Positions 13,696 to 26,700 of a DNA stretch of 64,000 bases are shown here, one piece after another. This stretch comes from Ehretia macrophylla (lineage: Eukaryota > Streptophyta > Magnoliopsida > Boraginales > Ehretiaceae), in contig CM075765.1 in NCBI GenBank assembly GCA_037974665.1, forward strand, positions 15,123,501-15,187,500, in the 5' to 3' direction. Position numbers and translations under genes: made by a program. Under the pieces are notes generated by a model, which was not told the origin of the DNA, did not search any database, and saw only the letters and a program-made list of their open reading frames with translations. The first letter of the stretch is position 1, and each line of letters begins with the position of its first letter.

Positions 13696-14252
13696 AAAGA
13701 ATTACATGTAAAAACTGATGAGTGGTGCTTACCTTCTCCCAAGTCAATGTCACATTCAGTAGTATCATTTTTGGATTCTAGTGCCGGTTTTCTATGAACT
13801 CAGCAGGAAACAGCATCATAATCGAGAACGATTTAGAAGTTCTACTTCGGGGAAAAAATTTCAAAAAGTTTGACGATTTAAAATAATAGTCAAATGAGGT
13901 GGACCCTACATAAAAAAGACTAACGGTGAATTAGACTTTTTGAAAAAAAAATTTATAAAACAGTTACCACACCAGACTTTGTAATTAATTATAGAACAAA
14001 GACCCGTTGTAAAAGTGATATAAATACCCTCAATTAGGTTTTAGTACTCTAAAAGGATAGGTGGCCTTTGTGCAGATTAGAATATCTCTAATAGGATATA
14101 TTATTTATAAAAACTTATCATTTTTAATAATTTTTAGAGATTGAGTCTTTAAATTTAGAGTCAAAATACATGGAATCCATACAATTTTATAGATTTGAAT
14201 TAAAATAGAGATCTAATTTATTTTTTTGGCTCTAAATTTAGAGACCCAAAAA

Positions 14253-14328
14253 GTGATTGAATCTCTATTTTGGTCAAAAAATTGATAAAAGTGATTGGAT
14301 CTCTATTTTGGTCAAAAAATTGATAAAA
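14253..14328. repeat. Tandem duplication, 38-bp unit x2
   Basis: GTGATTGAATCTCTATTTTG and following bases repeat once with a single A/G difference, inside a larger imperfect inverted repeat (TCTAAATTTAGAGAC-type arms) spanning roughly 14130-14400. Confidence 0.85.
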
Positions 14329-14700
14329 GTGATAAACCTTACTATTTTAGCTCTAAATTTAGAAACTTGATTCTCTAAAATAGCTAAAAATAACAAATTT
14401 TTGTGAATAATTTCTATCATTAAATATACCCTTAAATAATTAAATGCTTTGTGTCGTACCGACGTCCTCTCCAATCCTTTTTTATTTTATTTAGCAGGGT
14501 CTTAGGGGGTTCTTGGTATGTTTAGTCCCTTAAAATGGGTACAAATGATGATGTAACGATATGTGTGTGTTGAGAAGATGATCACTCCTCTTAGTGGGCT
14601 TTTCTTTGTGTGCCTGGTGAACATATCTCCTGCGTTGAGGTCTATTAGCTTTTGGGCTCGTTGTTGACATTTGCCTTGCTTGGCTTAGTTGATTTGAGAG

Positions 14701-15563
14701 TCGGCAAAAACCATTTTGGTCTCTGAGATTTGGTATAAAATTTAAATTAGTTTTTGAGATTTGTAAAAAGATCAAATAGGTTCTTCTTATTATCTATGAC
14801 TTAATAGTCAAAGATTTGACTAAATAAAAAGACTTAAATGCCCTTGCTTTAGTGGTTAAAGATTTGGAGGAAAAGGGAAAAAAAAAATTGGGACCATGCA
14901 GCAGGCACAACTATTTAAGCGCTCAAGCTATTTTTTTTTTCTTTTCTCACTTTCAATTTATACTCTTTCTCACCAAAAAAAAAAAAAAAAAGAACAATGA
15001 CAACAAATGTTGAATTTAGTATCAGGTAGCCACTAATTGTGACTTTTAAAGTCTTAAATTTTAGATATATGTCCTCCAACTACAAATGTTGTATGACTTT
15101 TAACTAACTTGAAAAATGTATTGAGGTGCAATATTAGACAATAGAATGTATAACCTTGTAATAAATTCACTATAATTCACATGTAATGAATTCCTCGTCA
15201 TTTGAAAACAAAAAAGAAAAAATAATAATAGATGAAAAAAATACAAATATTAAATGAGAAAAAATAATTTACATGTAACGAATTACTCATCTATTATTAT
15301 TATTATTATTATTTTTTTCAAATGACAAAAAAAAATGATTTGGGTACTTAAATAGTTGTACTTGTTGTATGGTCCTATTTTTTTTTTTTCCTTCTCTCCA
15401 AATTTCCAACCACTAAAGTAAGGGCATTTAAGTCTTTTCATTTAGTCAAATATTTGACTATTATGTTATAAATAATTGGAGGGACCTATTTGGTCTTTTT
15501 ATAAATTTCAAAGACTAGTTTGAATTTTATATTAAATTTCAAGGACTAAAATGATTTTTGCCC
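14701..15563. mobile_element. Mutator-type non-autonomous element with ~230-bp inverted repeats
   Basis: The left arm starts TCGGCAAAAACCATTTTGGT and the right arm, reverse-complemented, GGGCAAAAATCATTTTAGTC. Homology between the arms continues for about 230 bases, including AAGACTTAAATGCCCTT and ACTATTTAAG on both. It is flanked by an exact 9-bp duplication, ATTTGAGAG, at 14692-14700 and 15564-15572. Long TIRs with a 9-bp duplication are the Mutator (MULE) hallmark. The interior codes for nothing recognisable. Confidence 0.88.
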
Positions 15564-15572
15564 ATTTGAGAG

Positions 15573-17353
15573 TGGGCTCTCTCGCTTGAGCTTGAGGTTA
15601 CTTGGACCCATTATTTTGTTTTTCACTCTTCTTGTGCCATCCTTTTTTGGGTCTTCAAAGTGGTAAGGTTATTTTTGACAACTACATTTATGTCAATTCT
15701 AATAATTCTCATATACATAGTGGGGCCTATATTATATAAATCCCATCTAATGTGCCCGGTCCCAAACACTTTGGGAGGTATACCATCTTGTAATGGTTCA
15801 TGTCTATGAATAAAATGATTTTGGCGTGGGACAAAATCTGCTTTCTTCGCTTCGCGAATAAAAGAGAAAGTCAAAAAAAAAAAAAAACACGTTCTGCGTA
15901 AGTAAAAGAAAGTGGCGCACTACTACTTGGAATTCCATCTCCCTCTAGCAAATTCGTGAAAAGGGCCCCTACCTGGGCATGCATCACTTGGTTTGAAGCT
16001 CTAACTTTTCAAGATAGCATTATCAAGAGGGGGACATGAATGTGGTCTTGTCAGTCAATTTCATGCATGTTATGATGCAGTCACACTAGTTCAGGAAATA
16101 TTGGAAAATACCAATTAGTTTAAAATAGTTAGTTTTTTTTAAATCGATATATAACTCTTGAGTTAACTTTATTTGGTTGGTACATGAGGTTACTTATCAT
16201 CATGATATCGGAATTGGACTATAGTTCAGTCTTATCTTTTTACATTCGTCCACTCTTTTTTTGATTATGTCAATGTCTTTGTAATTAATCATACGTCACA
16301 TATTTAGGAGGGTGTTGAAGAATTTTAATTGTTTCACATAGATAAATCATAAGTTGAAAACCAGTATATAAGTTTTTGAATTACTCCACGTATTTAAAAT
16401 CTATCTAATACCAATTGATTTTAAGTTGAAATTTGAAACTTCTGATCAGGCAAAACTTTAAGCAAACAGGAACCTTACGAGAACGACATCTCTGTGCCTT
16501 TAAATTGCAGATAACAAAAGCAAGAGCTACTTTTTTTTTTGGTCATTAAGCAAGAGCTACTTAGAAAAGGGGGCCTTTTAAAAATGTTGGTGTTGACTGG
16601 GTTTCTTAGCGATGAAGAGTCCAATCTAAAGTTGAAGACCATAATATTATGATCTTTCTTTCTGCAAGATTTTCTTAGGGAAAAATCTTTCAAACGATAA
16701 AGGATGATCGTTCATAAACTTTATTCATTTTTATAAATGACTTAAAGCACAAAAAGGAAAATTTTATTTTCTTATGTAATGGTTGAAGATTATTATCTCT
16801 TCGTTAGAAGTAATTAATATGATCGTTGCATACCACTAGTCCAAATGATTAGGGTATGATTCTCGTCTTATATTTCTCTAAAATGGTTCTCTTAAAAGGC
16901 AAACTAAAGCTAAACTTGATTACTATTTGGCTAATTCTCAACTAATTAACTTGCAAAAAATCATATCATAGGTAATTAGCAATATATAATTACTTATGAA
17001 TATACTTTCATCTAAAAATTGATTTGAATCATCATTTTTCTACAAACTGACTAGTGAAGAACACGTGCTTTGATCGTGTGCTCATTTCTAAAAGGATGCG
17101 TTGTCATTATGGGGTTGGAACATCAAAGTAGTCATATTTTCACAGTTGTTCAACCCCAAAAAAAAAAAAAAAAAATGATTGATGGGGTATATAAATCCGA
17201 ATAAACGTCATCTAAGGACATTTAAGGATACGACCTTCTAGAAGAGTGTAATATTAAATCTTTTAAATGCTTGAAAAGAGAGAAATATTCAAAAAAGAAT
17301 AGATTAAGAGATGTAGTTCTATACTAATTCAAATAAATCAATGAGAAAAATTA
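15573..17353. other. Intergenic, nothing recognised
   Basis: No family-like frame, RNA gene or clear repeat boundaries seen. Confidence 0.4.
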
Positions 17354-17500
17354 GTGGCGGATGTAGTTTGGAGTCAATAGAAACTGTAATTTTCACTAAT
17401 TTAAAAAAATATTAAAAATTTTATGTATTTTTTTTAAAAAAAAGGTTAAATATTTATATATTTTTAATTAAAAAATTAATTAATTCTCAAAAAAAAAAAA
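17354..17500. mobile_element. Partial GGCGGAT-type MITE
   Basis: Starts GTGGCGGATGTAGTTTGG and continues with TTTTATGTATTTTT and AATTAATTCTC blocks shared with the copies at 45103 and 48807. The right end is not recognisable. Confidence 0.4.
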
Positions 17501-17836
17501 ATCTGATCAATTAAAAAATCCCACGTCGTCAACAAGTGACGGCTGAAATAAGCCCACTTAACCTGACGGTTGGTGTGAGTATGTGACCCTTGCTCTGATC
17601 TGATTGTTGCTCGCTTTCCAGTTCGCTTTATATTCCTATCAAGATCCTACACGCCCCGAAAAAGTAAGAATAAACGTTTATCAACAATATAAATGCACAC
17701 CTATTTGGCATCTTTTTTGTTGTAAATGTAAGAGAGGTTGAGAGATTAATTTTTATTAATAATATTTTTTAATGTGTATTGAACGATTTAGATATCTCTT
17801 AAATAAAAAAAAACAAACCTATTATCTATGAAATTA

Positions 17837-18201
17837 GACTCTATTTATTCTAACTTTTAGATATTTAAAAGCGATTCTTGTTATTTTAAAAGTTGAAACT
17901 AACTTGTTTAGTCTAAATCTGAAAGAGCTTTTAGTAAAGTTTGAAATTGAAAAAAGGAGAAAAACAAAAAACTCTAAATTAGATTTTTTTTTTTTTTAAA
18001 TTATGAAACTGTTTTTCATGATACATAAAACTATTTTTTTTTTCTTTCTTAAACATACCCCTTCATTTTTTTAAAAGTCTAATATTATCTTTAAAATTTT
18101 TAAAACCTAACGTTTTGTCCAACATAAATCAAACAATTAATAATTTTTATTCTACAATACTTTTAACAAAAATTCTATAATTAGACCAAACAGAACCTCA
18201 G
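17837..18201. mobile_element. Foldback MITE, copy 1 of a two-copy family
   Basis: Shares order and sequence with 21454-21840: ACTTTTAGATA, AAAGTTGAAACTAAC, AAACTGTTTTT, AAACATACC, TAAAAGTCTAA, and ends near CTATAATTAGACCAAACAGA. The ends are roughly inverted (CTCTATTT / TCTGTTTGG), suggesting a hAT-like MITE. Confidence 0.5.
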
Positions 18202-18842
18202 ACCGCTTTTGGCAAACTATATCCAAGGAGCTCCCTCCACCAGGCAAGGGGTCTCCGAATTCATACAAGAAAATGAAAAAGTAAACAGGACAAAGAGAAG
18301 GAAATAAATATTTTGGTTGCATTTGAGTCTTTTTTCATGCATGACTTGGGTTGAGAGAGTTAAGTGATCAAATAAAACTTAAACAAGAGTTTCGGAATGC
18401 ATACTAGAAAAAATCTTGTAAATACTTGGTTTAATCAGAAATCATACAAAAATCATTTCCTGAATTCTCTTGATTAAATTTCCACTCCAATGCATGGCTA
18501 TGTGCCTGTTCCCTGAATGTGCATGATAATTAATGTTTGAGTCAACAAATTCTGTGGGCATTAAACTATTTCTCCAGTCATGTTTTGGCTATTAAATTAT
18601 TTTTTGTCTTATTTTGACCATTCAATTATCAATTGGGTCTTATTTTGACTATTCCATTAATTTTTCTATTAAAATACATTAATTGTTAAGGGTAGAATAA
18701 TAAAATCACTTAAACAAATTATATTTTTGGCACCAAATGAAACTTATTACAAAATTACCTTACACAAGTTATACTTTTGCCACGAAATAAAACTTATTTA
18801 CAAATGTACCTCAACTATTTACAAAACCATAATAATGAAAGA

Positions 18843-18910
18843 CACTAGCAAGACTTAAACTCAAGATCTCCAATTTAGAAAATAATAAGCATACCACTAG
18901 ACTCCACTAC
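18843..18910 (-). mobile_element. SINE-like fragment
   Basis: Minus strand: GGAGTCTAGTGGTATGC (A-box side), then ATCTTGAGTTTAAGTCTTGC (B-box side). Same layout as the other SINE-like copies; tail missing. Confidence 0.4.
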
Positions 18911-19004
18911 ATTTGTTGATTTGAATGTTTTGCTGCAAATATTAAATAAGCCTAAATGCTATTGAACGAAAAAAATTAAAATAAAAACCAACCCATCCCC
19001 TACA

Positions 19005-19040
19005 CCCCCCCCCCCCCCCCCCCCTCAAAAAAAAAAAAAA
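19005..19040. repeat. C20 run followed by A14 run
   Basis: Twenty C, then CT-type spacer, then fourteen A. Adjacent to the TG/CA/TA-rich tract to about 19180. Confidence 0.85.
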
Positions 19041-19061
19041 GCGCGCTGCCCCACCCCCTAC

Positions 19062-19180
19062 ACGAACACACACACACAAAATAGATGCGTATACATATGT
19101 GTGTGTATGTAATAGATGTGTATGCATATGTGTGTGTATGTGATATATATATATATAGACACACACATACGTATATATGA
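19062..19180. repeat. Mixed CA/TG/TA microsatellite
   Basis: Compound repeat with two near-identical copies of ATAGATGYGTATRCATATG followed by TGTGTGTATG and a (TA)n run. Confidence 0.85.
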
Positions 19181-20330
19181 GTGTTAAATTATTTATTTTT
19201 AATCTCTGATGAATAAAAATTTTGAATCTTCTCCTAATTAGATAGTCTCTCCCTTTAATCCATTGACATGTATTTAATCCACTAGTTGATGAGAACTATA
19301 AATACTTCCATCCTTTCATAATCTCCTGTAATTTTTAAATTGTGTTCTTAGTGAAGTAGCTCGCTTTGGCCACCTAATGATAATCTCAAAAAAATCTCAT
19401 CTCTTTTATCTTTCTTCATTATATGAGGACTATATTTGAAATTTGATGAATTGTGCAACTTTTCCAAAGTTATTTTAAACCAAATTCGCAAACTAGTCTC
19501 GACATGTATTCAAGGCTCATATAGAAGGTTTGGATCCTCTTATTTGTTGATTTTTTTCATTTTTTAGATGCGGTGTATTATGAATTATTATATTTGATTC
19601 TTTTAAATCTAATTAATCATTATTTACTTTTTTATTAAAAAAAAAATCTTTTTTATATATAATTACATTATTTCTCCAAATTTGATGGCTAAAATTTACA
19701 ACACTAATCTAATGGCTCATTATTGTCTCGTCTAGAAAAGTAAAAGAATTAATAAAAGTGAAGATTCTTACCCCATATAGAATCCATTAAGCCCCAGTAC
19801 AAGGTTGCACTTTTTTTAGCTGACATAAAGGACAACACCTCAGCTCACAGATTGATTCTTACAGCTAGCAAAGAATTTTGATGATTATAAAGCACAAAGC
19901 ATAAATTAGGGGAATAAAGGAATGGATTAACAATTTACCTGCGAAAAAAAAAAGGGTGCAATGCCAAATTGAATAAACAAAAGGTTTTGGCTTACTATTT
20001 ATTGTAAAACTTAACCTACTCATCTTGTAACTTAAGAAATATGATATTTTCCTTTGATTGACACCTTATCGAAAGTAATTTTTATGGAACATTAGATGAT
20101 TTTTACACAGTTTGGACGAATAACAAATCAATACCCTAAACAAAAACTTATAATAGAGATTTAATGAAGGTGGGTAGGGTTTCAATCAAATGAGGGTAGG
20201 GATGGCAATGAAGAAGAGTTTCATGGGTATTTGTCCCACTCCTGTCCTAAATGGAGAGGGTTTGGAGAGGGAGGAAAGGGGTATGGAGCGAGGGGAAGAG
20301 GGTGAGGTTTGACTTTTATTCCCCCGTACG
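19181..20330. other. Intergenic, nothing recognised
   Basis: AT-rich, no supportable gene. Confidence 0.4.
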
Positions 20331-20331
20331 A

Positions 20332-20358
20332 GGTGGGGTGGGGTGGGGTGGGGTGGGG
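20332..20358 (+). repeat. (GGGGT)n array with quadruplex potential
   Basis: Five runs of four G separated by single T. This is a textbook intramolecular quadruplex pattern. Confidence 0.9.
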
Positions 20359-20843
20359 ATAGACCCCACCTTGCATGTATGTATAAAACGGTTTAAGTGC
20401 CCTTATTTATCTAATGTACTAAAACTATGTAACAAACATAAAAAACTACTATCAAGCCACCATTAATCTGATTTTTAGGACGGAAAATTTGTGGAAATGG
20501 CTCTTATTATTTTTTTAAAAATTTAAATTCATCCTTATTTTTAAAATTAGTCAATTTAGTCTTTGTTATTTTTAAAAAAATTTAAATTCATCTCTATTGT
20601 TCAAAATTAGCCAATTTAGTCCCTATTATTTTTAAAAAATTTCAAATAAGATCACAAGTAAGACAAAATGTACCATAGCATTGAATAAGTAGCTCAAAAG
20701 ACGAATTTAGATACTGCTACTTGACTTTCCTAAGTAGTAGATGTTTGTAAAAATTTGAAAACTAAATATCTGATTTTATTTTAGAACAAATTAAATGTTA
20801 AACTACTCGTGACTATTATTTGATTATGTTATAGTTATGGGAT

Positions 20844-21015
20844 TAGGATCCTTTTCTACCTAGTGCTTTATTCTAATATTCTAACATTACATTCCAATCA
20901 TTCATTTAATTTTTAAACTACAAAAATAGAAGAAACGTGTTTTTGGTGGGTGAATTGAATAGCTGAGATGCAAGTTAAAATATTAGAATAAAGTATTAGT
21001 TAGGAAAAGATCCTA
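20844..21015. mobile_element. Short foldback MITE
   Basis: The left end TAGGATCCTTTTCTACCTAG is mirrored on the right by TAGGATCTTTTCCTAACTAA (reverse complement). The arms pair for about 42 bases (through CTTTATTCTAATATT). Flanking TA could be a Stowaway-like duplication, though this is too short to be sure. Confidence 0.7.
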
Positions 21016-21453
21016 GTTTATTGTTATGATATTATTTCCTTTGTGAATTGATGCAATGATTAAGTCAATAAATAATATCAATTAGAATGTTTCAAGACTT
21101 TAATCATCAAATGACATTCTTTTTCTCATGCTCAATTATTCTAATTATAACTTGTTTAGATGTTTAAAAACTAAGTTATTGTAAGGATATATGTAATTAA
21201 AAGGTTTTATTTACTTTTTCATTAGTGACATAAAAGCAAATTTGTAATCTATATTTGATCCTTTTTAATACTGATATATGTGATCTTTGTTTATTGTAAT
21301 TTTGGTTTACGTTTTAAAATGTCATGTCTTGTAAATCAAAAGCAATTATGATAGTTAAAAAATTGAAAAATGGAAAAGTAATCTCTATCCCCATATGAGA
21401 TATATTGTCACATTGACGTTGCATTCTTAATAACCTACTATTCCTGGACGATG

Positions 21454-21840
21454 CACTCTGTTTAACTTAACTTTTAGATACTTAAAAGGTTTCATGTTAG
21501 TTTAGAAGTTGAAACTAACATGTTTGACCTATTTTTTATAAAGTTTTTGGGTAAAAGCAAAAGTTAAAAAAAACTAAAAAATAAGAAGTTCCAAATTAGA
21601 GTTTTTTAAAAAAAAGCTTTTGCGGTGTTTTTACATAATTTGGGAAGCTGTTTTTTTTTTCTTTTTCCAAATATACCTTTCCGTACTTTTGAAAGCCCAA
21701 CATTGCTCTCTAAAAGTCAACAATTATCCAACAAAAGCCAATCTATCAATGGTCCTTGTTCAACACCTCTAACTAAAATTCTATAGCTGAAAGCTTTATA
21801 TCTCAAAAACTAAAATTTTATAGTTAAACTAAACAAAGAC
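21454..21840. mobile_element. Foldback MITE, copy 2 of a two-copy family
   Basis: Colinear with 17837-18201. The end ACTCTGTTTAACTTAACTTT pairs roughly with the right-end reverse complement GTCTTTGTTTAGTTTAACTA. hAT-like ends are inferred; the target duplication is not clear. Confidence 0.5.
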
Positions 21841-22094
21841 TTAACACGTGTAGCTTCCACTTTAATCTAATTACTTTCCTCCTTTTGAGTTTTAGCCTTT
21901 TTAAACCCACTTTACTTGATTTGAAATAGACACCGTTCAAATTCAATTGCTTAATTTTTTATGTGCCAAAAAATAAATAACTAATTATTGCACTAGTTAA
22001 CAAGAAATTGAGCAATTTTACAAGATTTGTTGTGGTGCGGCTTATAGTTTTAATTAACGAATAACTAGAATTCATGACTATCTATAAAAAAATT

Positions 22095-22216
22095 TCTAGG
22101 CCACTTGGATTTTGGTCCAGTGGTAATGTTACTCGCCATATATGTAAGAGGTTGCGAGCTCGAGTCTCGTTAGTTACGTTATACGGTCTTAAACCTCATT
22201 TGAATAAAAAAAAAAA
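22095..22216 (+). mobile_element. tRNA-derived SINE
   Basis: The Pol III A-box TGGTCCAGTGG (22113-22123) and B-box-like GAGCTCGAGTCTC (22156-22168) are spaced as in a tRNA, and an A-run at about 22206-22216 closes the element. It lacks a tRNA cloverleaf, so it is a SINE rather than a tRNA gene. Similar copies occur at 12910, 18843, 2555 and 49030. Confidence 0.7.
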
Positions 22217-22254
22217 CTTCTCGTAGGATAAAAAACTATATTGAAAAACTCTAC

Positions 22255-22390
22255 AAAACAAGGAAAAACCTAATAGGATACTTGCCAACAGTAACATAGT
22301 ATTTGGAAGCACTTACGATAATAAAACAAGGAAAAACCTAATAGGATACTTGCCAACTGTAACATAATATTTGGAAGCACTTACGGTGTG
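22255..22390. repeat. Tandem duplication, 68-bp unit x2
   Basis: AAAACAAGGAAAAACCTAAT through GGAAGCACTTACG is repeated with few changes, indicating a recent duplication. Confidence 0.88.
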
Positions 22391-23043
22391 TAATTCATTT
22401 AATTTATAAATAGATTCTGTGAGAATTTATATTTGCGAATGAATTTTTTCTTGTTTGGAACTATAAAATGTATAGTATTAAGTCAATTTTGTCATTTTTA
22501 AGTACAAGTTGTATTTAAAATATATGTAGAGTTGAAACTAATAGTTATATTTTACTTACATACCTTTGTTTTATTCTATTAGAATTAGTAGAATTTAAAA
22601 ATGACGGACAAAAATTTTGGGACTATTCAACGAGCATTAGCATAAATTAAAGCAAGGAAGATAACAATGACAATTGACATCAAATGTTGGCTAAAAGTTG
22701 TTGATAAAGCACGAAACAATTATACCAATAAAAGATCAATCATGAGCAAATTTGCAATGTGTAACAACTATTTAATCAAGAAGAACGAAGATTTAACAAC
22801 TCTACAGAAAAATAAACCTCACTTACCTCTTATGCTTATCTTGAACCAACCTTCATTCACGTTAGATATCACAAAATAATTTTGAAAAAAAATTATTTAC
22901 GCCCTGACTCATCAATCCATTCTTTGTTTTGGTGTTTTGTTAAAAGAGGAAAGGTTAAGGAGAGTGGTTTGGTCTATTTTTTCTTATTTATTTTTTATAT
23001 ATTTGTATTTGAGCCAAAGTCAATTTTTAAGTGTAAATAAAAT

Positions 23044-23356
23044 TTAAAAGGTAATTTTGTCCAAAAAAGATCAAAAATTTTGATAAATAGCAACAATACA
23101 CACACACGCAGATTACTTTATGTAATCTAATGCAAATGATTCCCGCTTTTCTTGTCACCAGGGAACGTACTTTGGCTTCTTCCTTCACCGTCTTTTTCTA
23201 TATAATCATTCAACCACTTTGTGTTCTCTCCCCTTTCCTCTCTTTTCTCTCTCTCTCACACACACACACACTTCATAGCTAAGCAAGAGCAACAGTAATG
23301 GAGAAAATCTAAAGGGCAATTTTGTCCAAAACAGATAAGCAAAAATTTTGAAAAAT
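23044..23356 (+). other. Orphan promoter-leader fragment between direct repeats
   Basis: Between two copies of GGYAATTTTGTCCAAAA (23044-23088 and 23309-23356) lies a segment with a TATA box (CTATATAATC, 23199-23208), a CT-rich leader, a (CA) run and ATG GAG AAA ATC at 23298, stopped at once by TAA. It looks like the 5' end of a gene cut off after four codons. No coding continuation was found nearby. Confidence 0.4.
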
Positions 23357-23359
23357 TTG

Positions 23360-26300
23360 AATTTATAAATTCTATTTCTTGAGTAAGGAGTTAGATAAAA
23401 CTTGAAAAAAATTCAAGATTTAATTAAATTTATACATAAATTTCGTGAAATTTTATGAAATTCAATTTGTTCCAAACATTGGTCTATAATACAAATCAAG
23501 CTATTCAAGGTTCGTTCTAGAGCGATTTGTTAAAAGCTTGATAGAAATCGATTCAATTATCAAACCAAGCTTGAACATGATTGTTAAGTCCGTTAGTTTA
23601 ATTAGTATAGTTTGGCAAAGCTTGATAAGAAATTGAAACACGTCTGAACAACATAATGTTAGACTTTGTTTAAATAATTATTTATAATCCTAACCTAATG
23701 TTGTTTTTGTAGTTTTTAATTTTATCGTTTAATTCGAGTAAGTTATAGTTCAAGGCTTTTGATCTTAATTTCTTGCAATCATACTACATTTTAGATGTTA
23801 TAAAAAGAATTCAATTGTGTTGAAAGAAAAAGAACAAAGATAATGCATATTAATGACATTAGGAGCCACTGCTAAACGTGACTCTAGAATAGAGGGTGAT
23901 AATGACTATATATTTTTGTCTGTATAATAACTATATGTTGAAATCTTAGTATATGTGAAATAAAATAAGAGGGAAAGACCTCATAACTTGGTGAGCAAAA
24001 ACTCATAACTTAGTGACCAAGAAAAGAAAAGCAGACTAATTATAAAATTTGTCTAACAAGGAAACCTAAAACTTAGTCTAATAGAAAAAATCTCAAATCC
24101 TAGTGTCAGTATAAACTAGTGACACAATTTAAGGTATTATATTGAAACTCTAATTATATTTTAACAAATTGAAATAGGATTTGAAAGTAAACCATGTTTA
24201 AAATTTCGAAATTATTCAATCAAATATATTCTATGGCCTTGCTAAAATATCTACACTTTGACCTTGAGCACTTATTTTCCTTTTTGGATTTTAAGATGTT
24301 CTAAATTAAGTCCACTTTTTTAAAAATAAAAAATCCAGAAATCTTACCTTTTTCAAACCAATACATGAATTTTGAACTTTTACCTTTGCCAAATTAAATG
24401 TATATCAAATTTGATTTACAATCAATGTGGGCACTAACAATAAATAAAAAGAGTATTTTAGCTTTGGATTAGGGTCTCTTCTATCTTCGAGTAATTAGGA
24501 TGTAAAATTTTAATTATTTATATCATAAATGTATAAATCTCAATTATCTTATTTTAAAATTCAAATTTCTCTAATCTATTATCTTCGCTTTTTGTTCCTC
24601 CTTTTTATTTTTCTTCTCTCTTAATTTTAACCATATAATATGAGAGGAACGATTATAATTTCATCTTTTAATTATTTAAATACATTAATAATTAGGAGAG
24701 AATCCAAATCGGCGTGGATGGTAAATTGCTCCTATTCATAATAAGGATTTGAAAAGCAAAACATTAAAAAGAAAGAAAGTTAGAGAATCTATTAATATTC
24801 TGAGAGAACAACCACATATTCCACATGTCGACAAATGAGCATCATTGGGGAATAATTATCATGTCATGTGTAAGCAAATAATCATTTTTCCTTAAAAAAA
24901 TATTATCCCTTCAGTTATGCGAAAAAATTTTGATTTCACTATTTTGAATATATCTAATAGCTGCTAATCCATATTACAACTAACTATCAGATTTATTAGA
25001 TCAAATTGTATCTTTAATTTGTATCCTATGTATGTTAGGAATGTATTCTATCTTCTTTTAAATTCATTTATCTTTATAGATCAAATGACTCTAATGTGTG
25101 TATATATGATTTGCAGTTTTTTCTCCCATATCGTTTCTAATTTAATGTTACATCAAAATCAGTTTACTTCCCTTCCATAGTTTAATTACTTTTTATAGCG
25201 TAATTGATGTATTTATTGTTAATGAAATTTTGGAGATTGTCGTGGGAAGAGTTGGCATGGAAACTCTCATCAATGAGACTGGTGACGTTATAAGGTACCT
25301 TTTGACATTTATAACTCTTTATTTAAAAATTAAAAATAATGTAAAAGAGATAAAGCTATGTTTTTTAATTATTATGTTTGTGTGTAACTCCTTTTTCTAG
25401 CTAGGTTTGGTGAGTTTTATATATTTTTAATTTGTTCTACTATTAATGGTACTTATGTGTTAAATGTGTTCGTGGTGTTAAATGTGTTTGTGGTGATATA
25501 TCATGATATTTCGTTCAAGTTTGTAGCTTTTGCTTATTTTAATCTTTGTACGACAACTATGTTTTTTATGCTCAGTCGCCAGAGTTGAAGAAGCAAGAGG
25601 TTTTTTTTTTAAAAAAATTTGTCATAGAAGCAAGAGCTTGCAAAACGGTAATTTTTTGCCATAGAAGCAGGAGTTTGTAGCTTTTACTGTTGTTGATATT
25701 CATTTTTTCTTGGCATCTTCGTTTAGATTAGGATTTTGATGTAACGTATTTTCTTTGTAGTGACTCAAGAAGGGCAAATACAACCGAGGACTTGAATCTG
25801 GCTAAAGAGGTTGAGATACTTTGCATATCATATTTCCTTGAAAACCTTAATTAAAACAACATGATAACATTCAATTTGGACCTCAAACTTAACCAAATGT
25901 GATGATTTTTTTTTTCTTTGAGGTTAAAGTTCGAGTCAATGATGTCAACCAATGTAAATCTTCATATGTCGTTAGAAAGACGACAAATGATCCAACTCTT
26001 TAACTTAGTTTTTGTCTTTTGCATTTGTAAAATAGATGATTTATTTGTTCATAAAACAAATCTTAGGGTCCTTCAAGTTATTGTTATTTAATTTTTAATT
26101 AATCTATTATCCACTCATTTTATTTTTATTTTTTTGTCAAGATATTTGATATTAATGCAATTGGATCAAGTTTCACAAATATTCTTGACAAGATGACTGT
26201 TGATATAATAATGATATAATAATAGGGGATCAGTTTCATATTCCATTAATTAATATTGTTAATTATGTTTGCTTATTATTTTTACTTATCATTGTTAATT

Positions 26301-26700
26301 TTTTAGTATTGTAAAAAATTAGTGTAATATCCCAGTGCTCTGAAAATGTTGTTGAGGGGTCCAAGTTTGTGCGTCGCCTTCCAAGAGGGTTTGAGATAAG
26401 CAATAAATAGAGAGAATGGTAAAGTTGAATTTGAGATATATCCTACTAAATTAGGAAGATGATTAAGGAATAGAAGGATGAGTCCTTAAGAGTCATTTAT
26501 TGATTTTGTTCTGTTTTTGTTATTTGATGGTTCGTATATAATGTGATATATTTTATGATATGTTATAAAGTTGGTTGTGTACTTTATTTTGATATTTTTT
26601 ATATTATATACGTAGGGTCTCTCCTTTTAAGGAAGCCAATAACGAAACCAAAAAGAAAAAAAAAAAAAAAAGAATTATAATTACCTTTTATATACATAAT
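23360..26700. other. Intergenic with isolated exon-like patches
   Basis: Mostly AT-rich without features. Two short patches read like exons in one frame: about 25230-25300 (IVVGRVGMETLINETGDVIR) and 26337-26400 (CSENVVEGSKFVRRLPRGFE). I recognise neither. They may be relics of a pseudogene or transposon-borne gene. Confidence 0.25.

Noticed and set aside
22095-22216. A true tRNA gene
   Set aside because: A and B boxes are present but no cloverleaf forms, and an A-rich tail follows; a SINE fits better.
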